Shown piece after piece: positions 17,420-26,703 of a stretch of DNA of 64,000 bases. Every line of letters begins with the position of its first letter. Position 1 is the first letter of the stretch. Source of the DNA: Dictyobacter kobayashii (lineage in GTDB: Bacteria; Chloroflexota; Ktedonobacteria; Ktedonobacterales; Ktedonobacteraceae); the NCBI RefSeq assembly GCF_003967555.1, contig NZ_BIFS01000001.1, forward strand, positions 2,790,001 to 2,854,000. The letters are read 5' to 3'. The notes beneath the pieces were generated by a model. It did not search any database. It was not told the origin of the DNA and saw only the letters and a list, made by a program, of their open reading frames with translations. Both the position numbers and the translations under genes were made by a program.

Positions 17420-18887
17420 ACGAGTCGGCGCGATCCGTGTTACGGCGCTGGGCCTGGCTCTGGTAGAGCTATTGCTGGTCCTGGCACTGGCCCTGGCCTA
17501 TCTACAAAATGAGGTCAGCCTCTTTAGCTCTTCGTTCTTGCATGAGAGCTGGACCTGGTTTCCGAATATCGGCATCAATTATAGCCTGGGCATGGATGGC
17601 ATTAGCCTGGTGCTGGTGAGCTTGACGGCTTTATTGACTACGGTGTGTATCGGTGCCTCGTTCCGCATTGAGCAGAAGGTTAAGAATTATATGGCCTTTA
17701 TGCTCTTGTTCGAGAGCGGTATGCTGGGTGTCTTTCTGGCCTCGAATCTGTTCCTGTTCTATATATTCTGGGAATTGATGCTGATCCCGGCTTATTTCCT
17801 GTTAGGTACCTGGGGTGGCGAGCGTCGCATCTATGCGGCCCTTAAGTTTGTGCTCTATACGTCGGTTGGTAGCTTTTTGATGCTGGTCGGTATTATCGCT
17901 ATCGGCTATTATCATCAGCTGGCGTCCGGCTGTGGCTATACCCTTGAACTTTCGCAGTTGCTCAATAACAGCGCCACCTGTCGCGGCGTGTTGGATGGCA
18001 ATATCCAGCTCTGGCTGTTGCTGGCCTTTGCGGCGGCCTTCGCGGTCAAGGTGCCCCTGGTGCCTTTCCATAGCTGGTTGCCAGATGCGTATAGTGAGGC
18101 GCCTGCCCCGGTTTCGGCCCTGCTGGCCGGCGCCATGTCCAAAACCGGCGTGTATGGCTTCTTGCGCCTCTGCATTCCGCTCTTTCCGCAGGCTATTCAG
18201 ACGCTGGCTCCATACGTTAATGTGCTGGCGGTGGTTGGCATCCTTTACTGCGCGGTGCTGGCACTGGTACAGACCGATATCAAGCGGCTGCTGGGTTATT
18301 CGAGTATCAGCCACCTGGGTGTAATTATGCTGGGCCTGTTCTCTTTTAATGCTCAGGGTGTGACCGGCTCGGTCTTGCAGATGGTAAACCATGGTATCAC
18401 TACCGGGGCCCTCTTCTTGATCGCTGGCTTCCTGGAGCTTCGCACTGGTACGCGCCGCCTGCGCGAATATGGTGGCCTGGCCGGACGTATCCCCTGGTTG
18501 GCAGTGGTAATGTTTATCGCGGCCCTCTCCTCCCTTGGACTGCCTGGCCTGAATAGCTTTACCGGCGAATTCTTATCCCTGCTGGGGGCATTCCGCTCGA
18601 ATGTAACCCTGGGCGTCTTAGGAACCCTGGTAGTTGTACCTGCCGCCTGGTATATGTTGCGCTTCTTTATCAGTGTGATGTGGGGCACCCCGGCCAGCGA
18701 GGGACATGTCAGTGTGGCGCTGCGCAAGGGGACCCTGCGCGACATTAGCCTCGGCGAGTTCTGGGTGATTATTCCGCTTATTGTCTTGATCTTTTATATT
18801 GGCGTGCAGCCTGCCTTCCTGACCGGGATTATCGATCCTTCGGTTGCGAATGCCATGCAGGTGTTGAGCAGTGCGTTTGCCAAGTAG
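17349..18887 (+). CDS. nuoM: NADH-quinone oxidoreductase subunit M
   Basis: NuoM is one of three antiporter-like proton-pumping subunits. The 512-residue product shows the family traits: NIGINYSLGMDGISL, the helix-5 Glu in FYIFWELMLIPAYFLLG, the Lys helix KVPLVPFHSWLPDAYSEAPAPVSALLAG, and KRLLGYSSISHLGVIM. About 14 membrane helices are predicted from hydrophobicity. The ATG at 17349 is clear, but no strong ribosome site is visible just upstream, so coupling to nuoL is likely. It is 12 bases before nuoN. Confidence 0.95.
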   Translation: MFFLSAVIFFPLLGGLALLFFPRERVGAIRVTALGLALVELLLVLALALAYLQNEVSLFSSSFLHESWTWFPNIGINYSLGMDGISLVLVSLTALLTTVCIGASFRIEQKVKNYMAFMLLFESGMLGVFLASNLFLFYIFWELMLIPAYFLLGTWGGERRIYAALKFVLYTSVGSFLMLVGIIAIGYYHQLASGCGYTLELSQLLNNSATCRGVLDGNIQLWLLLAFAAAFAVKVPLVPFHSWLPDAYSEAPAPVSALLAGAMSKTGVYGFLRLCIPLFPQAIQTLAPYVNVLAVVGILYCAVLALVQTDIKRLLGYSSISHLGVIMLGLFSFNAQGVTGSVLQMVNHGITTGALFLIAGFLELRTGTRRLREYGGLAGRIPWLAVVMFIAALSSLGLPGLNSFTGEFLSLLGAFRSNVTLGVLGTLVVVPAAWYMLRFFISVMWGTPASEGHVSVALRKGTLRDISLGEFWVIIPLIVLIFYIGVQPAFLTGIIDPSVANAMQVLSSAFAK

Positions 18888-18899
18888 AGGGACCTTGCT

Positions 18900-20597
18900 A
18901 TGACATTTACTTATACTGTCAGTCCCAAAGACTGGCTGGGAATTGCGCCTATAGTGGTCCTGGTGGTGATGGCCCTGGTGCTGATGCTGGTGGATCTGGT
19001 TTTGCCACATGCCGGGGAGCGCTCAAAGCATACTGGTCCCGCTAATTTCACGGTGTTGCCCGCCGTTGGTTTGCTGGGCGTGCTGGGCGCTATGGCCGCT
19101 GCTGTCACGCTGTTCTTTGTGGACCACCCGACATCTGTCTTCAATAATATGCTGGGGGCCGATGCGGGAACGCTGTATGCGGATTTGATTATACTGGCTG
19201 CTGGTGGGCTGGGTATCCTGCTCTCACCAGCTTACTTGAAGCGCTTGAAGCTGGTGCATCAGGGTGAGTATTATGCTCTACTCCTGTTGTCGATGACGGG
19301 CATGCTCTTGATGGCCGGTGCGCTTAGCTTCTTGATCGTTTTTGTGGGCCTGGAGATGTTCTCACTGGCTCTCTATATCCTTTGTAGCTTTATTGATAAG
19401 CGTCAGACCTCGCAAGAGTCGGGCATGAAATACTTCTTGCTTAGCTCGTTTGCCTCTGCCTTCTTGCTCTATGGCATTGCGCTTATCTATGCCGCCACTG
19501 GCCATACCAGTTTTGTGGATGTGCAAAAATTCGTTGTGGCACAGGCGCATGGACATGCACCTATACTCTTGCTGGTTGGACTGGGCCTGTTGACAGTTGG
19601 CTTTGCCTTTAAAGTTTCAGCCGTGCCTTTCCAGGCCTGGACTCCCGATGTCTATCAGGGTGCGCCAGCTCCTGTGACGGCCTTCATGTCGATCGGCACC
19701 AAGGTCGCGGCCCTGCTGGCCTTTATGCGCGTCTTTGGCTTTGCGCTCTCATCGGTTCAGAGTAGTTGGATGCCCGTCGTCTGGGCCATTGCGGTCCTGA
19801 CCGTCATACTGGGTAACCTGATGGCCCTGGGACAGAGCAACGTCAAGCGCTTGCTGGCCTATTCAAGTATTGCTCATGGTGGTTACCTCTTGATCGGTGT
19901 CGTCGTGAGTGGTGCCGCCCAGCAAAACCATATCGGAGCCTCGGCCGTTCTGTTCTACCTGACCTGCTACTTGTTCATGAACATCGGAGCCTTTGGTGTT
20001 GTCTCTCTGCTGGAGCGGATCGACAATACCGGCTCTGATCTTTCTGATCTGCGTGGTCTCTGGTATCGTCGTCCGCTGCTAGCTGGCCTGCTGGCCTTCT
20101 TCCTGCTCTCCCTGGCCGGCTTTCCGCCCATGGCAGGATTCGCAGCGAAATACTACCTTTTCTACGCCGCACTGGTTGGAGGACATCCCGAACTGCTCAT
20201 TATCGGTGTAGTTGCCAGCGTACTGGGTATCTACTACTACCTGCGCTTTATCGCTACCATGTTCATGGAAGGCCGCGAGGGCAGCCATGCCTCTTCAACG
20301 CATGCCGCCTTTGAACGGATACCTGCTACGCCCAGACCCACCAGGGCCCCAACGGGTTCCTTAACTCGTGCAGCCTCCTCAACTCGTGGAGCTACCGCGG
20401 TCGCCGAGAAACCGGCCAGCACCAAAATTGCAGCCTCACCTCTCCCAGCAACCGCCGAAATCGAGCCCACCCACGAACTCGAAGGCTGGTCCTGGGTAGC
20501 GCTTGGCATTGCTGCCCTCGGCACCCTGGTCACCGGAGTCATCCTACCTTTCTGGCTCCCCCAACTCCAGCAAGCCGCCCAAAGCCTCCTCAAATAA
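18900..20597 (+). CDS. nuoN: NADH-quinone oxidoreductase subunit N with extra linker
   Basis: NuoN is the third antiporter-like subunit of complex I. Family motifs include FKVSAVPFQAWTPDVYQGAP, PVTAFMSIGTKVAA and KRLLAYSSIAHGGYL. At 565 residues it is longer than usual, because a polar Pro/Ala/Thr-rich stretch of about 75 residues (near residues 460-535) separates the penultimate and last membrane helices. That linker would lie outside the membrane and has no known role. It ends the nuo operon: a large hairpin follows right after the stop. Confidence 0.94.
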   Translation: MTFTYTVSPKDWLGIAPIVVLVVMALVLMLVDLVLPHAGERSKHTGPANFTVLPAVGLLGVLGAMAAAVTLFFVDHPTSVFNNMLGADAGTLYADLIILAAGGLGILLSPAYLKRLKLVHQGEYYALLLLSMTGMLLMAGALSFLIVFVGLEMFSLALYILCSFIDKRQTSQESGMKYFLLSSFASAFLLYGIALIYAATGHTSFVDVQKFVVAQAHGHAPILLLVGLGLLTVGFAFKVSAVPFQAWTPDVYQGAPAPVTAFMSIGTKVAALLAFMRVFGFALSSVQSSWMPVVWAIAVLTVILGNLMALGQSNVKRLLAYSSIAHGGYLLIGVVVSGAAQQNHIGASAVLFYLTCYLFMNIGAFGVVSLLERIDNTGSDLSDLRGLWYRRPLLAGLLAFFLLSLAGFPPMAGFAAKYYLFYAALVGGHPELLIIGVVASVLGIYYYLRFIATMFMEGREGSHASSTHAAFERIPATPRPTRAPTGSLTRAASSTRGATAVAEKPASTKIAASPLPATAEIEPTHELEGWSWVALGIAALGTLVTGVILPFWLPQLQQAAQSLLK

Positions 20598-20605
20598 ACC
20601 CAATG

Positions 20606-20661
20606 AGGCAAAGAAGAGGGGCAGGAAGGCCAATCAGCCTTCCTGCCTCTCTTCTTTGCCT
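20606..20661 (+). terminator. Hairpin at the end of the nuo operon
   Basis: Two 25-base arms (20606-20630 and 20637-20661) pair with one G-T wobble around the loop CAATCA. The hairpin begins nine bases after the nuoN stop. It lacks a T-run, so it could act as a processing or stability element as well as a terminator. Confidence 0.6.
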
Positions 20662-20732
20662 GGCTCAAACTAGTGATGCGCTATATTTTTTTGCTTCCGC
20701 ACATGTGTTTGGCACCTTCGGTGCCAAAAATG

Positions 20733-20793
20733 GTTTTTATCGTGTGATGTAGAAAATGTGCACAGCACATTTTCTACATCACACGATAAAAAC
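20733..20793. repeat. Long perfect palindrome, family A copy 3
   Basis: Two 29-base complementary arms surround the loop ACA. The inner arm reads GATGTAGAAAATGTGC, related to the copies upstream of nuoA. A smaller hairpin, GGCACC-TTC-GGTGCC, stands at 20711-20725. Confidence 0.75.
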
Positions 20794-20864
20794 ACCGATA
20801 ACATGTCAGCGCGCATAGATGTCTGGCTTTCTTCCCCTTGCAATAAGCCTTAAATATGTTTATA

Positions 20865-20901
20865 GCGTGGTGCATAAAATGTGCTCCACACGATAAAAAC
20901 A
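20865..20901. repeat. Degenerate family A copy
   Basis: The left arm GTGGTGCATAAAATGTGC is present, but the right arm is cut short (TCCACACGATAAAAACAC), so only the outer bases pair. This looks like a copy that lost its centre. Confidence 0.45.
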
Positions 20902-20953
20902 CTTATAGCATGTAAGTGCGCATGGATGTCTGGTTCTGCTCGCCTCGCAATAA

Positions 20954-21030
20954 GCCCGAACATATTTATTAGATGGTGCATAAAATGTGCAGCGCACATT
21001 TTATGCACCATCTAATAAATATGTTCGGGC
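20954..21030. repeat. Long perfect palindrome, family A copy 4
   Basis: Two 37-base perfectly complementary arms surround the loop AGC. The inner arm reads GGTGCATAAAATGTGC. It is the longest copy. It is followed by GCGCGCAGCGCACGCCCG, similar to the outer repeat of the 3904-4205 element. Confidence 0.75.
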
Positions 21031-21248
21031 GCGCAGCGCACGCCCGCATGGAAACGACACTATTCCAACCACTCCCATAGAAGCTGATGATATAATAGAA
21101 AACACCCGGATGCCAGGTGCCAGCATCCAACAATGCACAACTTCTTTTATTGTCTTCTAAAGAACCCTCAAACAGTCAATATTTCTATACTGACTAACTG
21201 GATAAGCTTGTAGATCCAGCTCTTGATAACATTGGGGAAAGGAATACT

Positions 21249-23185
21249 ATGGCAAATACAAAAACAGCGCCCTATGGATCCTGGAAGTCACCAGTGACAA
21301 CGGATCTCATAGTTGCTGACTCACTTCGTTTTGGGTTGACCGCCCTGGACGGAGACGACATCTATTGGATCGAAGGTCGCCCTTCCGAAGGTGGACGCAA
21401 TGTGGTGGTGCGTCGCTCACCCGATGGAACCCTGACGGACCTGGTCCCCCAGCCGTTCAATGCGCGTACGCGTGTACACGAATATGGTGGTGGTGATTAT
21501 GTGGTGAGCGAGGGGATACTCTACTTCTCTAATTTCTCGGACCAGCGTCTCTATCGTCTGGTTCCAGGTTCGGAGCCGGTAGCGATAACTCCAGCCATTG
21601 AGCGCCGCTATGCTGATATGGTTGTTGATCGGCAGCGCCGGCGCCTGATTTGCGTCTGCGAGGACCACACTAATACTGAGCGTGAAGCAGTCAATATGCT
21701 GGTTAGCGTTCCTCTGGATGGGAATGCCAGTGATGGCTTGCAGATTTTACAGGCTGGCAATGATTTCTATGCCGCACCTCGTTTGAGCCCTGATGGTTCA
21801 CAATTGAGCTGGACGACCTGGAATCATCCTAATATGCCCTGGGATGGCTCTGAGTTGTGGGTAGCTGACCTTGATACTAATGGCTTCATTGGCAGCGCCC
21901 AGCGCGTGGCTGGTGGCGTTGAGGAGTCTATTTTCCAGCCATCCTGGTCCCCTGATGGTGTGCTCTACTTTGTGTCTGATCGCACTAACTGGTGGAACTT
22001 GTATCGCCTGGTAGATAATCAGATTGAAGCGGCCTGCCCTAAAAATGCTGAATTTGGAACCCCCCAATGGGTCTTTGGCATGTCTACTTATGGTTTTGTA
22101 TCTGCCGATCGCATTATCTGCTGGTATGGTGGCCCTGAAGGCTCTTCTTTGGCGTATCTTGATACGCGCACAGGTGCCCTGACCCCCATCTCTTTGCCTT
22201 TTACGGCGGTGTCCGGTATTCGAGCTAATGCTCAGCAGGTGCTTTTCCTGGCTGCTTCTCCTACTTCTGCTTTGACGGCTGTGCGCCTGGACGTGGCCAG
22301 CGGACAGCTTGAAGTGCTGCGCCGCTCCCAATCGGCTGTCATTGATGATGCCTATATCTCAGCCGCCCAACTGATCGAGTTCCCAACCGAACATGGTCAG
22401 ACCGCTTACGCTTATTATTATCCACCCAAAAATGCTGATTTTACAGCTCCCGAGGGCGAATTGCCACCTCTGCTGGTGATCAGCCATGGCGGCCCCACCA
22501 GTGCCGCATCATCTACGCTGACGCTGAGTACACAGTTCTGGACGAGTCGGGGTTTTGCGGTGGTGGACGTCAATTATGGTGGTAGTAGTGGCTACGGTCG
22601 CGCTTATCGGGATCGTTTAAAAGGCCAGTGGGGGTGGTGGATGTCGATGATTGTGTCAATGCCGCGAAGTATCTGGTTGAGCGTGGCCTGGCCGATGGTA
22701 ATCGCCTGACCATCCAGGGTGGTAGTGCGGGTGGTTATACGACCTTATGCGCCTTAACCTTCCGCGACATCTTCAAAGCGGGCGCCAGTCACTTCGGTGT
22801 TAGTGACCTCAACATCTTTGTCCATGATACCCATAAGTTTGAGTCACGCTACCTCTTTGGTTTGATTGGACCCTACCCCGAGAGAAAAGATCTCTACTTT
22901 GAGCGTTCGGCGATCAATTATACCGATCAGCTCTCATGTCCGGTGATCTTCTTCCAGGGACTTGAGGATAAGATCGTGCCTCCTAGCCAGGCTGAAGTTA
23001 TGGTGGATGCCTTGCGTGCCAAGCAGCTACCGGTGGCTTATCTGGCTTTTGAGGGTGAGCAACATGGTTTCCGCCGGGCTGAGAACATTAAACGCTCGCT
23101 TGACGGGGAGCTGTACTTCTATTCGAAGGTGTTTCACTTTGATCTGGCTGAGCCAATTGAGCCTGTGAAGATTGAAAACCTGTAG
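21249..23185 (+). CDS. S9 family prolyl oligopeptidase (dipeptidyl-peptidase-like), frameshifted
   Basis: The gene encodes an N-terminal beta-propeller (WD/PD40-like repeats such as SPDGSQLSW and [10 protein letters not shown]) and a C-terminal alpha/beta hydrolase. In the hydrolase the nucleophile sits in GGSAGGYTT, the acid in [10 protein letters not shown] and the His in [11 protein letters not shown]. As given, the frame breaks at GGGGG 22630-22634: the first part ends at 22709 and the second runs to 23185. Adding one G makes a single 645-residue protein ([18 protein letters not shown] across the joint). Likely a cytoplasmic peptidase acting on short peptides. AAAGGAA precedes ATG 21249. 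The defect is probably a homopolymer error. Confidence 0.9.
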
Positions 23186-23212
23186 CTCCGACTTTTGAAG
23201 GTATGGAGTTGG

Positions 23213-23249
23213 GATCTCGTTCGTCAGAAAGATTCTGACGAGCGAGATC
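23213..23249. terminator. Hairpin between convergent genes
   Basis: A 17-bp stem with one G-T wobble (23213-23229 with 23233-23249) and a three-base loop lies between the S9 peptidase and the convergent methyltransferase, whose stop is two bases further on. It could stop transcription in both directions, though no T-run is present. Confidence 0.5.
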
Positions 23250-23251
23250 AC

Positions 23252-23944
23252 TTAGCGCATTGCACTCCAGATCGTCCAGCGATCCTGTTCTACAATGGCC
23301 TGATTGTCTCCATCGAGCTGGCGGTGGATGTATTCATTGAGGTCATTCAATTCGTCATCGTTCAATTCATGCAGAATTGAGCGCCCTGTCCGCGCTTTTA
23401 AATCTTTTTCTAACGCGGCAAAGTTATTGTGAACCTGTCTGGTTTCCCAGAGTTGACGTTTTTCAACCACGCGGAAACCGGTCTGATGTAATGCGCTCAT
23501 CACGGTCGCATTATCATGGCGCCGGGCGATCTCTTGTTGGGCCAGTCTGGGATAACGTGCGAAGAAGTAGCCACGAATGTTGGTTTGACTTCCAGCGAGC
23601 AGGCAATCTTCGGGTGTGCGGTCCTGAATAATCAAGATGCCACCTGGTTTGAGGATACGCAATGCTTCCGCGAAATTTTTTGCCAGCTCCTCACGGTTCA
23701 AATGGTGAACCAGGGCGCGTTCCAGCACGATGTCAAACTGTTGTGCATCCACAGTAGTCTGTAGAGCATCGCCTCTAATGTAGCTGATGTTGTTATGCGC
23801 CTTCAATGTGCTTTGTGCGTCACTGAGCATAACTTCAGATGAGTCAATGCAGGTAATATGGGCAGCTCCCATATCGGCCATGGCTTTAGCATAGATGCCA
23901 CCTCCGCAGCCGATGTCTGCGACCGTGCGGCCCTGAATCTCCAC
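23252..23944 (-). CDS. Class I SAM-dependent methyltransferase
   Basis: The product shows motif I DIGCGGGIYAKAMADMG, the acidic motif ITCIDSSE, and ALVHHLNREELAKNFAEALRILKPGGILIIQD, the typical order of Methyltransf_11/25 domains. The substrate cannot be read from sequence. The first standard start in frame is GTG at 23944, which puts motif I at residue 9, too near the end. The frame continues upstream as NFHAEEIRNTYATRQATGTW, which looks like real protein, and reaches a possible ATT start at 24026-24028 with AGAGGAG about 13 bases before it. The true N-terminus is probably about 28 residues longer than given here. Confidence 0.8.
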   Translation of the reverse strand: MEIQGRTVADIGCGGGIYAKAMADMGAAHITCIDSSEVMLSDAQSTLKAHNNISYIRGDALQTTVDAQQFDIVLERALVHHLNREELAKNFAEALRILKPGGILIIQDRTPEDCLLAGSQTNIRGYFFARYPRLAQQEIARRHDNATVMSALHQTGFRVVEKRQLWETRQVHNNFAALEKDLKARTGRSILHELNDDELNDLNEYIHRQLDGDNQAIVEQDRWTIWSAMR

Positions 23945-24248
23945 AATCTGATTGATTAGTGTTTTCCAGGTACCGGTTGCCTGACGTGTTGCATATGTAT
24001 TGCGAATTTCTTCCGCATGAAAATTAATGGGCGTAGTCCGTCTCCTCTCATTTTCACACTGTATAAATGGTAGAATTCCAATAGCTATTCTACCACATCA
24101 TTATTTGCCCCTCAGGGTTCCGGGCCGAGTGCTTGCAAGGCCTCTCGCGGTGCTTGTATCCTCTACAAAAGTGCCTGTATCTTGTCTGAATATGAGACGT
24201 TTGAGTATGGAATTTTGGGGAAAGATTGGCTATTCGGGTGGAGAAAGA

Positions 24249-24283
24249 AGGCCCAGATGCACAAAAACTGCTCATCTGGGCCT
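24249..24283 (-). terminator. Terminator after groEL
   Basis: On the minus strand AGGCCCAGATG pairs exactly with CATCTGGGCCT (24273-24283 and 24249-24259), followed by TCTTTCTC. It lies 43 bases after the groEL stop and fits a terminator of the groESL operon. Confidence 0.65.
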
Positions 24284-24325
24284 CGTTTATTGGTTCACTG
24301 CACAGGGATGATGAATATTAGTCGA

Positions 24326-25969
24326 TTACATCATTCCCATGCCGGGCATGCCGCCCATGCCTGGTGCGCCACCGGCAGCTGCAGCTGGATTCTCTTCTGG
24401 AATGTCGCTGATCAGGGTGTCGGTTGACAAGACCATGCTGGCGATGCTGACGGCGTTCTGCAGAGCGGAACGGGTTACTTTCACCGGGTCGATGATACCA
24501 GCTTTGACCATGTCGACATATTCGTTGGTGAGTGCGTTGAAGCCGTAACCACGGGGGCTGTTGAGCACACCAGCTACGACTACGGCGCCGTCTTTACCAG
24601 CGTTCTGGGCGATCTGGCGCAGGGGCTCTTCAAGTGCACGGCGCAGGATATTGACGCCTGTGGCCTCATCACCTGCTTGAGCCTTGACGCTATCAAGTGC
24701 TGGGATGGCCGAGACCAGGACGGAACCACCACCAGGGACGATACCCTCTTCGATGGCGGCGCGAGTTGCTGAGAGCGCATCCTCAACGCGGTGCTTCTTC
24801 TCTTTCATCTCGACTTCGGTAGCGGCACCTACACGGATAACACCAACACCACCAGCCAGTTTGGCCAGGCGCTCCTGGAGCTTCTCGCGATCATAGTCGC
24901 TGGTAGTGTCGTTGATCAGGGTGCGAATCTGGTTTACACGGCCCTGGATGCCCTGATGGTCGCCAGAACCCTCGACAATGGTGGTTGTCTCTTTGTTGGA
25001 TGTGACGGTGCGAGCGGTACCCAGATCTTGCAGGGTGGCGTTCTCTAACTTCAGGCCAGCCTTCTCTGTAATCACGGTGGCACCGGTCAGGATGGCGATG
25101 TCCTCAAGCATGGCGTCGCGGCGATCTCCAAAGCCTGGAGCTTTGATGCCCAGAACATTGAAAGCACCACGCATCTTGTTGACAACCAGGGTTGCCAGCG
25201 CTTCTCCGTCGACATCCTCAGCAATGATTACCAGGTCTTTGCGGCCCGTCTGCAGGACGGCCTCGAGAATTGGCAGGATGTCAGCGATGGCGCTGATCTT
25301 TTTGTCGGTGATGAGAATATAGGGATCGCTCAATTCTGCAACTGTGTGCTCCTGGTTGGTGGCCATGTAAGGCGAGATGAAGCCACGGTCGAATTGCATG
25401 CCTTCGGTGTATTCTTTCTCAGTTGTGATACCACGGCCCTCTTCGACTGTGATGACGCCGTCTTTACCGACTTTTTCCATCACTTCGGCGATCAGGTTGC
25501 CGATCTCGGCATCTCCAGCGGAGATTGAAGCTACCTGGGCGATCTCTTCACGGGTCTCGACGGGTTTGGCCAGAGATTTGATTTCAGCAATAACTGCCTC
25601 AACACCTTTCTCCAGACCACGGCGCAGAATCATTGGGTTGGCGCCGGCTGCCAGGTTCTTCAAGCCTTCGTTGACTACCGCATGTGCCAGGACAGTTGCT
25701 GTTGTGGTGCCATCACCTGCGACATCATTGGTCTTGGTCGCAGCTTCTTTTAATAATTGGGCACCCATGTTCTCAAATGCATCAGGTAGCTCAATTTCGC
25801 GAGCGATGCTAACACCATCGTTCGTGATTGTGGGAGCGCCAAACTTTTTGTCTAGCACCACATTGCGCCCCTTAGGTCCAATTGTTACGCGGACCGCATT
25901 CGCTACCGTGTCCATTCCCTTCTTAAGGGAGTGGCGCGCCTGCTCATCAAACTGTACTCGTTTTGCCAC
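24326..25969 (-). CDS. groEL: Chaperonin GroEL (60 kDa)
   Basis: GroEL forms the double-ring folding chamber in the cytoplasm and hydrolyses ATP. The 547-residue product has the ATP-binding [21 protein letters not shown], the family signature [12 protein letters not shown], and the C-terminal Gly-Gly-Met tail (GGMPGMGMM). Start is GTG 25969 with AGAGGAG upstream. It follows groES by 39 bases in one operon with a CIRCE element, so HrcA control is expected. A long ORF on the opposite strand is a shadow. Confidence 0.98.
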   Translation of the reverse strand: MAKRVQFDEQARHSLKKGMDTVANAVRVTIGPKGRNVVLDKKFGAPTITNDGVSIAREIELPDAFENMGAQLLKEAATKTNDVAGDGTTTATVLAHAVVNEGLKNLAAGANPMILRRGLEKGVEAVIAEIKSLAKPVETREEIAQVASISAGDAEIGNLIAEVMEKVGKDGVITVEEGRGITTEKEYTEGMQFDRGFISPYMATNQEHTVAELSDPYILITDKKISAIADILPILEAVLQTGRKDLVIIAEDVDGEALATLVVNKMRGAFNVLGIKAPGFGDRRDAMLEDIAILTGATVITEKAGLKLENATLQDLGTARTVTSNKETTTIVEGSGDHQGIQGRVNQIRTLINDTTSDYDREKLQERLAKLAGGVGVIRVGAATEVEMKEKKHRVEDALSATRAAIEEGIVPGGGSVLVSAIPALDSVKAQAGDEATGVNILRRALEEPLRQIAQNAGKDGAVVVAGVLNSPRGYGFNALTNEYVDMVKAGIIDPVKVTRSALQNAVSIASMVLSTDTLISDIPEENPAAAAGGAPGMGGMPGMGMM

Positions 25970-26008
25970 GAAATTTACTCCTCTGATACAACCTAACTAT
26001 ATAATAAC

Positions 26009-26302
26009 CTATTCCACGATTCCCATAATGTCGCTCTCGCGGAGGATCAAATACTCTTGGCCATCGATTTTTACTTCGGTGCCAGCGTATTTTGCGAATA
26101 ATACGCGCTGCCCAACCGCTACTTCGAGCGCTGTGCGTTTGCCATTATCCAAAACTTTGCCGGGACCAACCGCCAGGATTTCTCCCTCCTGGGGCTTCTC
26201 TTTTGCTGTATCTGGTAGTACAATGCCGCTGCGCGTGACTGTCTCACGGGCCAGACCTTTGACTACCACACGGTCACCAAGTGGCTGAAGCTTTGCTGAC
26301 AT
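26009..26302 (-). CDS. groES: Co-chaperonin GroES (10 kDa)
   Basis: GroES is the heptameric lid of GroEL. The 97-residue product has the family start [14 protein letters not shown], the mobile loop ([20 protein letters not shown]) and the end [15 protein letters not shown] strong GGAGGAAAT ribosome site precedes the ATG. It is the first gene of the groES-groEL operon, with a CIRCE operator and a promoter just upstream. Confidence 0.98.
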   Translation of the reverse strand: MSAKLQPLGDRVVVKGLARETVTRSGIVLPDTAKEKPQEGEILAVGPGKVLDNGKRTALEVAVGQRVLFAKYAGTEVKIDGQEYLILRESDIMGIVE

Positions 26303-26371
26303 ACTCCATTTCCTCCCTGTTCAGTGTGTATATGTGCAAGAAGGTAAGGTTTTCACCGCCTTCTACTGTTT

Positions 26372-26398
26372 TTAGCACTCTAATTGAGAGAGTGCGAA
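26372..26398 (-). promoter_or_regulatory. CIRCE operator (HrcA site)
   Basis: TTAGCACTC-N9-GAGTGCGAA matches the CIRCE consensus TTAGCACTC-N9-GAGTGCTAA at 16 of 18 positions. It lies 70 bases before groES, at the predicted transcription start. HrcA represses groESL through this site in many bacteria and lets go on heat stress. Confidence 0.93.
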
Positions 26399-26406
26399 CC
26401 GGCTAT

Positions 26407-26435
26407 ATAATACAACATAGGTGCCCAATTCGCAA
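26407..26435 (-). promoter_or_regulatory. Promoter of groES-groEL
   Basis: On the minus strand TTGCGA (26430-26435) and TATTAT (26407-26412) are 17 bases apart, a good housekeeping promoter. The start point would fall at about 26400, right at the edge of the CIRCE element. Confidence 0.65.
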
Positions 26436-26703
26436 GAGGAAGAGAATGCAATTATGTCCTCTGCTCTTCACTTCTGACAATACAAGTGCTATACTGCACA
26501 TAGCATGTAGTTATGTAAAACATTTCCAGCGTAATGAAATCATTTTTTCCATTCACCATTCTTCTCTTTTCCCCATGTCGCCTCTGGCGGCGTGAAAAGG
26601 GCACATAAATAAGTGTTCATATTCATTATGTAGAATGGTATTGTAGCGCTCTCTGCTACTGTAAAGCATTTTGAACTAGCACAAAAAAAACTGAAGCAGA
26701 TAC

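Noticed and set aside
25377..26288. 303-codon plus-strand ORF opposite groEL-groES
   Set aside because: Antisense shadow caused by codon bias of groEL; no ribosome site or family match.
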